Notes: a model not told the origin generated them from the letters alone. A stretch of DNA of 64,000 nucleotides from CAYNND01 sp964398775 (GCA_964398775.1 CAYNND010000006.1:1-64000), one strand, 5' to 3'; numbered from the stretch's first letter, positions 24,364 to 32,705 are shown. Numbers and translations: made by a program.

Positions 24364-25941
24364 ATGAAAACAAAGCACCATCGTGTGAAAAAAATTAGTA
24401 GCACGCTCTTGATTCCAGCTGGAATCGCGCTCGCATTAGTCCTGATGGTGCTCTACAAACCTGCAGATAGCACTTTTGTCGAGATTGGATACACTGAGCA
24501 GTCACCACTCGGAGAGACAGGAGGTGAAATTATTCCTGCATCATGTCCTTCTCACTTGCACGATGCTCCAGTCAACTATGGTGCTACCTGTTATTCAGGG
24601 GCAAATGCATGTGGTCAAACAGCCACTGGAACGATTCAGTGTAATGGGGCATGTAGCGCTGCTACCCCAGGAGTTACAACTCCTACTGGTGCTACCTACG
24701 GTGCGGCATGTACTTCAGCAGCAAATGCATGTGGTCAGACAAACACAGGAACGATTCAATGTGATGGATATTGCAGTGTCGGACAACCAGCAAACCCTGT
24801 GGGGTATGGTAATGCATGCTCAGGTCCCGCGAACAGTTGTGGTAGTACCAACTCAGGAACGTTAACGTGCTCTGGTGGTAGTCCAACACTCTACTGTACC
24901 GCAACATCAGCTCCAGCTGATCCAGTACTCCCCGCAACATGTGGCTGTGCAAGCCCACCTGTAAACTACGGTACAGCATGTACAAGTGGCGCAAATATCT
25001 GTGGATTTACGAATACGGGTACTATTCAGTGCAATAGCACCTGCAGCGCTACAACGCCATCTGACTCACTCTGCACAAGCACCTGTGGAAATGGTGTCTG
25101 TGATGCACATGAAACTGTCGGCAGCTGCCCAGCAGACTGTCCAGGTTCAGGAACACCACTCACAGGATGGGGATGGAGTGATAACATTGGCTGGATATCA
25201 GTGAACTGTTCTGACCTTGGGACTTGTGCGACGCGTAACTATGCGCTTCGAAAAAATACTTCAAACAAAATTGTCGGATACGCATGGAGTGAGAACATCG
25301 GGTGGATTAGTGCAAACGCGTCAGAGCTTGCAGGGTGCCCAAGTGGTTCGTGTGATGTCAGTGTCTCATCGCTTGGACGTGTGTCAGGATGGATGAAGGC
25401 ATTAAACGCAGCGGGTGGCTGGGACGGATGGATTTCACTCAATGGTACAAACTATCAAACTATGCTCGAGTCAGACAACATACTTTCAAACTGGGCATGG
25501 GGAAGTGATGTAACGGGTTGGATTCTCTGGTCAGCACAACTTTCATGTGCGCAGACAGCAGGTGATTTCTGCTCGGGAGACTTGTGGCAGCATCGTCATC
25601 CAAACTGTACTGTGACAACGGTACTCGACTGTGCTCCAAGTACATGTTCAACAAGTACAAACCAGTGTGTCGTTATGCCACCACCATCTGCAATCACGGG
25701 ACTTCGTGCGACGCCACAACTCGTCTCGCCAGGAGGTACATCGGTTATAAGTTGGAACATTAAGAACGCGACCTCATGTACAGTGAGCGGTAACGGCAAC
25801 TCGTGGACTGGTGTGACCGGTACTCAGACAACCAACCCTATTAACACAGTCTCAACATATACACTCAGTTGTACTGGACTCGGAGGTAACCTTACACAGA
25901 CAGCAATCATCAAGTTTGCTCCGAAGTGGCAAGAGAAGTAA
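24364..25941 (+). CDS. exported Cys-rich repeat protein
   Basis: A 525-residue surface protein. A basic start and one hydrophobic segment (residues 13-32) form a signal or anchor. Residues 65-235 hold four copies of a repeat reading N-Y-G-x-x-C-x-S-G-A-N-x-C-G-x-T-N-T-G-T-I-Q-C, likely disulphide-linked. Then C-G-N-G-V-C-D-A-H-E-T-x5-C-P-A-D-C, a calcium-site-like motif. Residues 270-390 hold three G-W-x-W-S-x-N-I-G-W-I-S repeats, and an Ig-like domain closes the protein. No enzyme motif. Modular make-up suggests a structural or adhesive role on the cell surface. Confidence 0.82.
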   Translation: MKTKHHRVKKISSTLLIPAGIALALVLMVLYKPADSTFVEIGYTEQSPLGETGGEIIPASCPSHLHDAPVNYGATCYSGANACGQTATGTIQCNGACSAATPGVTTPTGATYGAACTSAANACGQTNTGTIQCDGYCSVGQPANPVGYGNACSGPANSCGSTNSGTLTCSGGSPTLYCTATSAPADPVLPATCGCASPPVNYGTACTSGANICGFTNTGTIQCNSTCSATTPSDSLCTSTCGNGVCDAHETVGSCPADCPGSGTPLTGWGWSDNIGWISVNCSDLGTCATRNYALRKNTSNKIVGYAWSENIGWISANASELAGCPSGSCDVSVSSLGRVSGWMKALNAAGGWDGWISLNGTNYQTMLESDNILSNWAWGSDVTGWILWSAQLSCAQTAGDFCSGDLWQHRHPNCTVTTVLDCAPSTCSTSTNQCVVMPPPSAITGLRATPQLVSPGGTSVISWNIKNATSCTVSGNGNSWTGVTGTQTTNPINTVSTYTLSCTGLGGNLTQTAIIKFAPKWQEK

Positions 25942-25971
25942 GTAAATCGAACGTACAGTTCGAACATAAGT

Positions 25972-26742
25972 ATGAAAAAATCTTTCTACGTACTATTTTT
26001 CCTACTTCCATTTTCAGCACTCGCCTGGACGGGACCATCTGCAGCACCACCAGGGAACAATATCTCTGCACCAGTAAATACAAGTAGTGCAGATCAGTTC
26101 AAGCCTGCTGTAATGGGTGCAGATATTCTAAATATCACTGGGGCAAATCAGTACTTTAATTTTGGCAATACAACCGGTTCTGCAGGTTTTGGCTTTCGAA
26201 ACAATGGCGGTATTGTCGAATACAAGCAAAATGCAGGACAAAACACTGCCGCAGGGTGGACCGAGTTTGGGCAGGGACGAGGGAGTCTGATGAAGATACG
26301 ACTCGCACAGTGTGGTGGCGGTTGCGCTAGTTATCATGCACTCAATACATGGATAAATGTCTCTGGATACGGATACACATGGTCTACCGCGCTCAACACA
26401 GACTCAAGTACATTTACGCATAACAATACAGGAACAATTACTGTCTCAAAGGCTGGTGTATATCGTGTACGAGTTGGCACTATGTTTGTCCCAACTACTG
26501 ATGCTGCCTATGTTTACGGATGCCCGATTATAAATGGCTCTGCAAACTGTGGGCCGCTTGGCTCTGCTGAGGGGTTGCGCCACTCATATCATCCAGCGGG
26601 CTGGTGGGGTCAGAATATTACGTCGTTTATTTTTGAACTTACTGCTGGTACGACCGTCGGGTATGGTTACTACACACCATACACACTTTCATACTGGGCG
26701 AACGATTCCTACACGTTTCTTGAAGTAACTCGAGTTAATTAA
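25972..26742 (+). CDS. exported WTGP-module protein with C1q/TNF-like head (A1)
   Basis: A 256-residue protein. Signal peptide 1-18, cleaved at A-L-A. The shared module (about 19-85) runs W-T-G-P, A-P-P-G-N-N, A-P-V-N, D-Q-F-K-P, N-I-x-G, F-G-N-T-T-G, F-R-N-N-G-G. The C-terminal 160 residues look like a C1q/TNF jelly roll, with T-I-T-V-S-K-A-G-V-Y-R-V-R-V and a closing S-Y-T-F-L-E-V-T-R. Closely similar to its neighbour at 26759, from which it probably arose by duplication. A 6-bp inverted repeat (25947-25952 / 25958-25963) precedes the start. Confidence 0.78.
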   Translation: MKKSFYVLFFLLPFSALAWTGPSAAPPGNNISAPVNTSSADQFKPAVMGADILNITGANQYFNFGNTTGSAGFGFRNNGGIVEYKQNAGQNTAAGWTEFGQGRGSLMKIRLAQCGGGCASYHALNTWINVSGYGYTWSTALNTDSSTFTHNNTGTITVSKAGVYRVRVGTMFVPTTDAAYVYGCPIINGSANCGPLGSAEGLRHSYHPAGWWGQNITSFIFELTAGTTVGYGYYTPYTLSYWANDSYTFLEVTRVN

Positions 26743-26746
26743 TAAT

Positions 26747-26752
26747 CATACT
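26747..26752 (+). promoter_or_regulatory. -10 box, leaderless
   Basis: CATACT, 6 nt before the ATG at 26759. Confidence 0.4.
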
Positions 26753-26758
26753 TGTATC

Positions 26759-27577
26759 ATGCACACAAAACTTTATATAAAAAAATATACGAAACAGGCA
26801 CAGGGAATCATGTTTATCCTGCTCGTTTCTTTTTTGGGCGCAGGTTTGGTAAGTGCATGGACTGGTCCAACAGCAGTACCTCCGAACAACAACGTTGCTG
26901 CGCCAGTAAACGTAGGAGGGGCGAACCAGTCAAAACCAGGACTCATCGGCGCAAATATTTTCAATGTCTATGGTTCAGGACAGTACATAAACTTCGGCAC
27001 TACCACAGGCTCATCAGGTTTTGGCTTCCGCAACAATGGTGGCATCATAGAATATAAACAAAGTGCAGGACAAAATACTGCAGCAGGATGGACTGAAGTG
27101 GGGAAGGGCCGTGGTAGTTATGTACGTATCGCACTCAATTACTGTGGTGGCGGTTGTGGAAGCTACCATGCGCTCAACACTTGGGTGCGCGTGTCGAATT
27201 ATGGATATACATGGACAACGTATACCAATACTGACACTGCAACATTCACACCAAACGGCACTGGCACCGTCACAATAAATAAAGCAGGCGTGTATCGTAT
27301 TCGCCTCCAGACAATGATGATTCCAACCGCAAGCACTGCATGGACTGCATACGGATGTCCAATGATAAACGGAGTAGAAAACTGTGGACCACTCGGAGCG
27401 GGTGAAGGATTAAAGCACGCATATTACCCAGCAGGGTGGTGGGGACAAAACATAACTGAATTCACTTTTGAACTTTCAGCTGGAAACACAGTAGGATATG
27501 CATACTATATCCCTGTTGCGATGAGTTACTGGGCACACGATACGTATACATTCCTCGACATACTTCGTCTGAACTAA
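26759..27577 (+). CDS. exported WTGP-module protein with C1q/TNF-like head (A2)
   Basis: A 272-residue paralogue of the preceding protein. It has a longer basic N-terminus before the signal segment (residues 18-34). The same W-T-G-P / A-P-V-N / F-G-T-T-T-G module follows, then a head beginning R-I-A-L-N-Y-C-G-G-G-C-G-S-Y-H-A-L-N-T-W. G-T-V-T-I-N-K-A-G-V-Y-R-I-R marks the jelly-roll strand, and the head ends D-T-Y-T-F-L-D-I-L-R. The two copies agree along the whole length, so this is a tandem duplication. Likely surface-exposed; ligand unknown. Confidence 0.78.
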   Translation: MHTKLYIKKYTKQAQGIMFILLVSFLGAGLVSAWTGPTAVPPNNNVAAPVNVGGANQSKPGLIGANIFNVYGSGQYINFGTTTGSSGFGFRNNGGIIEYKQSAGQNTAAGWTEVGKGRGSYVRIALNYCGGGCGSYHALNTWVRVSNYGYTWTTYTNTDTATFTPNGTGTVTINKAGVYRIRLQTMMIPTASTAWTAYGCPMINGVENCGPLGAGEGLKHAYYPAGWWGQNITEFTFELSAGNTVGYAYYIPVAMSYWAHDTYTFLDILRLN

Positions 27578-27582
27578 ATCGT

Positions 27583-28191
27583 ATGAATCGACTTATTCTC
27601 ATAATTGTGAGTGGTATCGTTGCTGGTGGGGTTGTTTGGTATATTTTCTCTCACGGGATATCTACACCACAAAAATCTCAAACCACTTCGGCTGATACTA
27701 TGACCATGGAAGCGGAAGTGAAGCGAGTACTTATGTTCATGCACCCACATATAACCGAAGAAGTTGCCGATGAGTACTTGGATGAACTTAAAACTTTAAA
27801 CAAGCAATATGGGTATACTTCAGGTGGTGAGCCAAAAGGGGATATTGAGACGATGCGTGCGTATGCAGGAGCAGTCGAGGTAATCCAAAAAAAGTACAAC
27901 ATGATGCCGCAGGCAGATACCCAGGCAGCTCCAGCGTCAGGGTACCCGCAGCCACATCTTGCACCACAACAGACCGATACAATGTACATGCCTCCGTCAC
28001 AGATAGGTAGTCAGAGCACCACTACGCAGAGCCCTGCTCTGCAAACCGCAGGCTCGCAGAAACCACTCGGTCCAACTGCAAATCCAAACAGTGGTGCGGC
28101 AAAGGGTGGTCCGGCGTCAACTCCACCACTAATCCAGCAAGACAATCTACCTCCAGCACCTCCTGTGCCTCCTCAAATGAGTAGTGAATAA
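27583..28191 (+). CDS. membrane-anchored helical protein M1
   Basis: A 202-residue protein with one N-terminal membrane helix (residues 3-22). A short helical domain (about 44-112) contains V-K-R-V-L, P-H-I-T-E-E-V-A-D-E-Y and Q-K-K-Y-N-M. A long Pro/Gln/Ser-rich tail of about 90 residues follows. The helical domain matches that of the gene at 30369 (V-E-R-V-L, P-H-I-S-R-E-T-A-E-Q-Y, E-A-K-Y-N-I), so these are paralogues, each placed next to C1q-head genes. Role unknown; a partner or anchor for the exported heads is a reasonable guess. Confidence 0.72.
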   Translation: MNRLILIIVSGIVAGGVVWYIFSHGISTPQKSQTTSADTMTMEAEVKRVLMFMHPHITEEVADEYLDELKTLNKQYGYTSGGEPKGDIETMRAYAGAVEVIQKKYNMMPQADTQAAPASGYPQPHLAPQQTDTMYMPPSQIGSQSTTTQSPALQTAGSQKPLGPTANPNSGAAKGGPASTPPLIQQDNLPPAPPVPPQMSSE

Positions 28192-28247
28192 AAAAACTGC
28201 TTCTATCTTGAAAGGTGTGCACAGAAAACATCTATGATGTTTTGACA

Positions 28248-28256
28248 TGATACGAT
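28248..28256 (+). promoter_or_regulatory. extended -10 promoter, leaderless
   Basis: TGA-TACGAT ends 6 nt before the ATG at 28263. Confidence 0.55.
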
Positions 28257-28262
28257 ACATGC

Positions 28263-29525
28263 ATGTCTAAGCGTACTTTCTTATTGGTAGTACTGTCTTG
28301 CGCGATCCCTGTTGCACTCTTTGCCTGGACAGGACCATCAGCTGCACCACCAGGAAACAATGTCTCAGCTCCAGTGAACATCGGTTCAGCCGATCAGTTC
28401 AAACCAGGTATCATGGGGGCAAATATCATCAATATTTACGGCTCAAGTCAGTATCTTAGTTTTGGGAACACCACGGGAGCGAGCGGATTTGGTATCAGAA
28501 ATAATGCAGGCTATTTAGAGTTCAAAAATAGTGGTGGTGCATGGAACCGCTTCGGCCCACCATTTACTGCAGGCTTAAGTGTGAGTGGTACTCTCGGTAC
28601 GCTCTATGGTGGCTCATATCGTATCAATGCAAACGGTGACAACGCAACAGGTGGAGGAATACTCATCGCAGACGATGGAGGCTTCTTTGACTATAATGAC
28701 GGGTGGGTTACATTTAACGGTTCAACAGGCATCAAGATTGCAGGAAATAATGGTGCGGCAAGTCAGGGCAATCAGCTACAGGTGAATGGAAGAATCGATG
28801 CAAATTCCTATGGAGGTAACGGGGGAATCATCTCATCAGGAAATTATGGTGGAACAGGAACCGCTGCATATTTTCCCTCAGGCATCTGGGCAAATGGTGC
28901 AAGTTCATGGCTCTATGGGACCATCTATACAAATGGACAGGTATACGATACTGCGGTTGGTACAGTGCGCGATGCGGGGGGTGGCTGGATTCGTACCTAT
29001 GGTGCAACTGGGTGGTACTCACAAACGTATGGAGGTGGCTGGCATATGTCCGACACGACATGGCTCAGAGCATACGGGAACAAAAATGTCTATACACCAG
29101 GCACAATCAGAGGTGATGCATCGCTCGACTCAAACAATCTCTGCGACCCTGCACACTCATATTGCTCAACGATATATGGTTTGTGGTATGTGCATACGTA
29201 CTACTATTCTGACAAACGGTTGAAAAAAGATATTAAAGATATGTCAGATGATTATGGTCTTGGAGCAATCATGAAGCTACGCCCTGTGCAATTTACATGG
29301 AAAGACAAAACTTCTTCAGAAAAACTTGGTCCACAAATTGGTCTCATCGCACAAGAAGTTGAACAAGTGATTCCTGAGGCTGTGGATACTATGCCAAGTA
29401 AGGAAATTACTAACGAAGATGGCACGAAAGAAACAATTGAAAATCCAAAATCAGTCACGCATCAGAACCTTGTTGTACCGCTGATTAAGTATGCACAAGA
29501 CTTAAAAGCACTCAACGATGTGTAA
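28263..29525 (+). CDS. exported WTGP-module protein with C-terminal S74 intramolecular chaperone
   Basis: A 420-residue protein: signal peptide 1-20, the shared W-T-G-P / A-P-V-N / F-G-N-T-T-G module to about residue 90, and a Gly/Asn/Tyr-rich repetitive middle (95-300) resembling a trimeric beta-helical fibre. The C-terminal domain from about residue 316 starts S-D-K-R-L-K-K-D-I and contains L-R-P-V-Q-F-T-W-K and G-L-I-A-Q-E-V-E. This is the peptidase S74 chaperone of phage tail fibres and endosialidases, which trimerises the fibre and cuts itself off at the S-D-x-R-x-K signature. A phage-fibre-like surface spike is the simplest reading. Confidence 0.85.
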   Translation: MSKRTFLLVVLSCAIPVALFAWTGPSAAPPGNNVSAPVNIGSADQFKPGIMGANIINIYGSSQYLSFGNTTGASGFGIRNNAGYLEFKNSGGAWNRFGPPFTAGLSVSGTLGTLYGGSYRINANGDNATGGGILIADDGGFFDYNDGWVTFNGSTGIKIAGNNGAASQGNQLQVNGRIDANSYGGNGGIISSGNYGGTGTAAYFPSGIWANGASSWLYGTIYTNGQVYDTAVGTVRDAGGGWIRTYGATGWYSQTYGGGWHMSDTTWLRAYGNKNVYTPGTIRGDASLDSNNLCDPAHSYCSTIYGLWYVHTYYYSDKRLKKDIKDMSDDYGLGAIMKLRPVQFTWKDKTSSEKLGPQIGLIAQEVEQVIPEAVDTMPSKEITNEDGTKETIENPKSVTHQNLVVPLIKYAQDLKALNDV

Positions 29526-29626
29526 CAGAAAAAATAGATGCCCCCAAGAAACAGGTCAGAGAGTTGCAGTCACGGTAGACATATACACATATAGAAGCGT
29601 AGGAGTGACAGCCCCTGCGGGGAAAG

Positions 29627-29635
29627 TGCTACGAT
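29627..29635 (+). promoter_or_regulatory. extended -10 promoter
   Basis: TGC-TACGAT ends 8 nt before the ATG at 29644. Confidence 0.5.
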
Positions 29636-29643
29636 GGTAGGGT

Positions 29644-30366
29644 ATGCACCGAATCATCACTATTATTTGCGCTGTACTTTTTCCAGCAGCACTCTTTGCA
29701 TGGACAGGTCCGACAGCTGCACCACCTGGAAACAACATCGCTGCGCCAGTCAACGTCGGCGGTACTGACCAGTTCAAGCCTGCAATTGTCGGCGCGAACA
29801 TTGTCAACATTTACGGTTCAAACCAGTATTTGAACTTTGGTAACACAACTGGTTCAACAGGATACGGTATCCGCAACAACGGAGGGAAGCTCGAGGCAAA
29901 GAACTCAGGTGGCGCATGGATTAAGCTTATAGATAAGCCATGGTTTGTCGCAAGTGGCGATGGATACGGCTGGCAGGGACAATCAGCAGGTACGTGGCTC
30001 TACCCAACAACACTCACAACCTTACGAGGCAATGCAACCGCAAGTTACAACCCTGCAACGGCGCTCTTCACAGCACCTGAAGCAGGTCTCTATTTCTGTT
30101 TCTTCCAGGGGTATAAGAGTTATACAGCTGCAGGGTATCACCATACCATTTCAACATGTAATGGCACGGTCTGTAATGGTTTTGGTAGCTGGGACTATAC
30201 ACTCGCATCACAGGGGTATACCTCATATGACCAATCAACATCACAAATCTCTGGAATCTATAACCTCGCACTCGGGGAAACAATTGGCTTTCGTATGTAC
30301 TCTGAACAAGCAAACAGCTACTCATACTACCCACCATACTCACGCACGGGATGCGCAAAATTGTAA
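29644..30366 (+). CDS. exported WTGP-module protein with C1q-like head (B1)
   Basis: A 240-residue protein: signal peptide 1-18 (cleaved at L-F-A), the shared module to about residue 85, then a C1q-like domain. The domain has A-L-F-T-A-P-E-A-G-L-Y-F-C-F-F, the usual C1q strand pattern, L-G-E-T-I-G-F-R-M-Y and a C-terminal T-G-C-A-K-L. Four Cys residues could form disulphides. Paralogous along its length to the protein at 30818. Followed 2 nt later by the membrane protein M2. Confidence 0.8.
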   Translation: MHRIITIICAVLFPAALFAWTGPTAAPPGNNIAAPVNVGGTDQFKPAIVGANIVNIYGSNQYLNFGNTTGSTGYGIRNNGGKLEAKNSGGAWIKLIDKPWFVASGDGYGWQGQSAGTWLYPTTLTTLRGNATASYNPATALFTAPEAGLYFCFFQGYKSYTAAGYHHTISTCNGTVCNGFGSWDYTLASQGYTSYDQSTSQISGIYNLALGETIGFRMYSEQANSYSYYPPYSRTGCAKL

Positions 30367-30368
30367 CT

Positions 30369-30806
30369 ATGAGTAAAACACTATTCATCACAATAGTCCT
30401 TATTGCAACGCTTGCAGGCGCGTGGTGGTTTTTAAGTACTGACTCAGGCTCATCGAGTATCATAGGAGTACCGGTTCACAAAGAGGAAAAAGCTGAACCA
30501 CCAAACTTACCGAAGCCACCAAGTTTTGTTGAGCGAGTACTGAAGGACAATCCACATATTTCAAGAGAGACTGCAGAGCAATATGAAGCTGAGCGCATAC
30601 AAACAAATGTCGCGCATCAAGAGTATCGTGTGCGCGTCTTAAAAGAAAAAAAAGTGAGCGACCCTGAGGAGATGATTGCAATTGAACAGGGTTTGGCACT
30701 TGAGCTGCAGGCACAATTTGAACAGCTTGAAGCAAAATACAATATCCATATGCAGCAGGGGAAGCCTGGTTTTATTGGGGCACCGATTCCGCCCCCACTC
30801 CCATAG
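30369..30806 (+). CDS. membrane-anchored helical protein M2
   Basis: A 145-residue paralogue of the protein at 27583. One membrane helix (residues 4-20) is followed by a Pro-rich linker, a helical domain of about 85 residues with V-E-R-V-L, P-H-I-S-R-E-T-A-E-Q-Y and E-A-K-Y-N-I, and a short Pro-rich end. The ATG at 30369 lies two bases after the stop of the preceding gene, so translation is probably coupled; an ATG at 30351 overlapping it is less likely. It lies between two C1q-head genes. Confidence 0.75.
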   Translation: MSKTLFITIVLIATLAGAWWFLSTDSGSSSIIGVPVHKEEKAEPPNLPKPPSFVERVLKDNPHISRETAEQYEAERIQTNVAHQEYRVRVLKEKKVSDPEEMIAIEQGLALELQAQFEQLEAKYNIHMQQGKPGFIGAPIPPPLP

Positions 30807-30817
30807 TAGATGTATAT

Positions 30818-31591
30818 ATGAACAACAACAGCTATAGCACACTGATACGTACCATTTGCTCAGCAGTAGTCGCAGCGTTTTTGATTGCAACCTGTGGGGT
30901 GCAGACGCTTGCTGCATGGACTGCTCCTACGGGAACACCGGGCAATAATAATGCAGCACCACCTGTAAATACCGGAACAGGGACTCAGGCAAAACCAGGC
31001 GTGCTTGGAGCAAACATTCTGAACATTTATGGTTCAAACTTGTATCTCAACTTCGGTAACCCAGACGGTGCAAGTGGTTTCGGTATTCGCAGTAACGCAG
31101 GTGTGCTCGAAGGTAAAGATTCTGGGGGAGCGTGGGGCAAGCTTATAGATAAGCCATGGTTTATTGCAAACGGCACTTCAGCAGTGTGGCAGTCTCAGGG
31201 TGCTGCGACTTGGCTCTATCCAACTGCGCTTGATAATAAAAAAGGTAATGCCGCAGCGAGTTTTAACTCAGCAACAGGGTACTTCACTGCTCCAGAGGCT
31301 GGAGTTTACCTCTGTTTTTTCAGTGGGTATAAGAGTTACTCCACTCCTGATGTTCACCACACCATATCTACATGTTCAGGCGGCCCGAGCTCAGTATGCA
31401 ACAACTTCGGAAACTATGACTATACGCTTGCTTCACAAGGATATTCGGGCTATGACCAGTCAACATCACAGCTTATCGGACTCTACAATCTCATTGCGGG
31501 TGAAAGCATCACATTCCGTATGTACTCAAGTGCGGGAAACAGCTATGCGTACTACCCACCGCAGAGTCGTATGGGCTGCGCTAAGCTGTAA
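30818..31591 (+). CDS. exported WTGP-module protein with C1q-like head (B2)
   Basis: A 257-residue protein with a longer N-terminal region and signal segment (residues 13-32). The module here reads W-T-A-P-T-G-T-P-G-N-N, P-V-N-T-G, F-G-N-P-D-G, so it is the most diverged of the five copies. The head matches B1: K-P-W-F-I-A-N, Y-F-T-A-P-E-A-G-V-Y-L-C-F-F, Q-G-Y-S-G-Y-D-Q-S-T-S-Q and M-G-C-A-K-L. Product of a duplication of B1 or the reverse. Surface-exposed; ligand unknown. Confidence 0.8.
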   Translation: MNNNSYSTLIRTICSAVVAAFLIATCGVQTLAAWTAPTGTPGNNNAAPPVNTGTGTQAKPGVLGANILNIYGSNLYLNFGNPDGASGFGIRSNAGVLEGKDSGGAWGKLIDKPWFIANGTSAVWQSQGAATWLYPTALDNKKGNAAASFNSATGYFTAPEAGVYLCFFSGYKSYSTPDVHHTISTCSGGPSSVCNNFGNYDYTLASQGYSGYDQSTSQLIGLYNLIAGESITFRMYSSAGNSYAYYPPQSRMGCAKL

Positions 31592-31630
31592 GACACACAG
31601 ACCTCATTCGTCAGTAGTAGTATTAGGATA

Positions 31631-31636
31631 TATACT
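31631..31636 (+). promoter_or_regulatory. -10 box, leaderless
   Basis: TATACT, 6 nt before the ATG at 31643. Confidence 0.5.
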
Positions 31637-31642
31637 TTCATT

Positions 31643-32440
31643 ATGGAAACATTTTTTGCAAACCCAATTATTCAGAAAGTAGGCATCGCAGCACTTGGTG
31701 CACTTGCGCTCCTCTTTGCAGTTCAGTCAATCACTGAGATAAAAGGCTGGAAGTTTATAGGCTCAGGCACAACAGCGACTAACACCATTGCTGTTACTGG
31801 TAAGGGAGAAATTTTTGCAGTGCCAGATATTGCACAATTTACCCTTGGTGTAACAAAAGAAGCGAAAGATGTAAAGGCTGCCCAAAAGGAGGCGACAGAA
31901 AAGATGAATGACATCATCGCGTACCTCAAATCAACGGGTATCGAAGAGAAAGATATAAAGACGATTAACTATTCTGCACAGCCAAAGTATGAGTGGATAC
32001 AGCCACCATGCCGCCCTGGAGAGTACTGTGGAAACGGACAAAACAAGCTTGTCGGATTTACCGTATCGCAGACACTCCAAGTAAAAGTTCGAAAGGATAC
32101 AGATAAGGCAAGTGATGTATTGGGTGAAGCTGGTGCGCGCGGTGCAACTGAAATTGGCTCACTTGAGTTCATAAATGATGATGAGGACAAGCTCAAGGCA
32201 GATGCTCGAAGCAAGGCAATTGCTGACGCAAAACAAAAGGCAGATACACTCGCGCGCGAACTGGGAGTATCTATCGTACGCATCGTTGGTTTCTCTGAAG
32301 ATGGGGGATACCAGCCTGTCATGTACAAAGCAGCGCGCATGGAGGCAGTAGCCATGGATGCCGGAGCACCAGCACCTGAGCTTCCTGTAGGTGAAAATAA
32401 GATTCTCTCAAATGTCACTGTGACATACGAGATCAGATAG
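31643..32440 (+). CDS. SIMPL-domain (DUF541) membrane-anchored protein
   Basis: A 265-residue protein. A membrane helix (about residues 12-32) anchors a SIMPL domain: T-N-T-I-A-V-T-G-K-G-E starts it, then Q-F-T-L-G-V, I-K-T-I-N-Y-S-A-Q-P, and A-R-S-K-A-I-A-D-A-K-Q-K-A-D-T-L-A near residue 195. The domain ends V-T-V-T-Y-E-I. SIMPL proteins occur in bacterial envelopes and have been tied to oxidative stress and outer-membrane or adhesion phenotypes, without a firm biochemical role. A terminator follows, ending the surface locus. Confidence 0.88.
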   Translation: METFFANPIIQKVGIAALGALALLFAVQSITEIKGWKFIGSGTTATNTIAVTGKGEIFAVPDIAQFTLGVTKEAKDVKAAQKEATEKMNDIIAYLKSTGIEEKDIKTINYSAQPKYEWIQPPCRPGEYCGNGQNKLVGFTVSQTLQVKVRKDTDKASDVLGEAGARGATEIGSLEFINDDEDKLKADARSKAIADAKQKADTLARELGVSIVRIVGFSEDGGYQPVMYKAARMEAVAMDAGAPAPELPVGENKILSNVTVTYEIR

Positions 32441-32459
32441 ATAGATAGGTTTACGCAAG

Positions 32460-32484
32460 AAAAGCCCCGCGGTACGGGGCTTTT
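32460..32484 (+). terminator. terminator after the SIMPL gene
   Basis: AAAAGCCCCG, loop CGGTA, CGGGGCTTTT. Confidence 0.9.
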
Positions 32485-32499
32485 CTATATTGAAAATAT

Positions 32500-32625
32500 A
32501 AAAGTGCTCGCGCGTTCTGGATTGAACCAGGGGCATCGCGCGAGCACTTGAGCACACGGACTCCTCCGTGCGCGGTGACCAGGTACTCAACGGCGGAGCC
32601 GCATAGGTCACGAAAGTAGCATATC
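32500..32625. other. candidate structured RNA region
   Basis: No credible gene in 32441-32705. The sequence holds an 11-bp stem (GTGCTCGCGCG with CGCGCGAGCAC) closing an inner CTGG/CCAG hairpin. It is followed by CACGGA-CTCC-TCCGTG, then GTGACC...GGTCAC enclosing a GGC/GCC stem, plus a possible TTGAG/CTCAA long-range pair. It does not match tRNA, tmRNA, SRP RNA, RNase P or 6S landmarks I know. Strand is undecided. Confidence 0.4.
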
Positions 32626-32646
32626 ATTACGTGTAGAAAAATGCAG

Positions 32647-32674
32647 TTGACCACAAATATTTCACTGGTACGAT
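32647..32674 (+). promoter_or_regulatory. promoter of the 54-residue protein
   Basis: TTGACC (32647-32652), 16-bp spacer ending TGG, TACGAT (32669-32674). Predicted start about 32681, leader about 25 nt. Confidence 0.6.
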
Positions 32675-32705
32675 GCTTCTCGGTCAATAGCGAGAGGGCC
32701 TTCAA

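Noticed and set aside
32500..32560. tRNA or tmRNA 3' end suggested by GGTTCAATCC on the minus strand
   Set aside because: The T-arm pairing is incomplete and there is no acceptor/D-arm partner, tag-peptide frame or CCA.
32451..32705. 84-codon minus-strand frame in the structured region
   Set aside because: It runs through a terminator and stem-loops and has no signal for translation.
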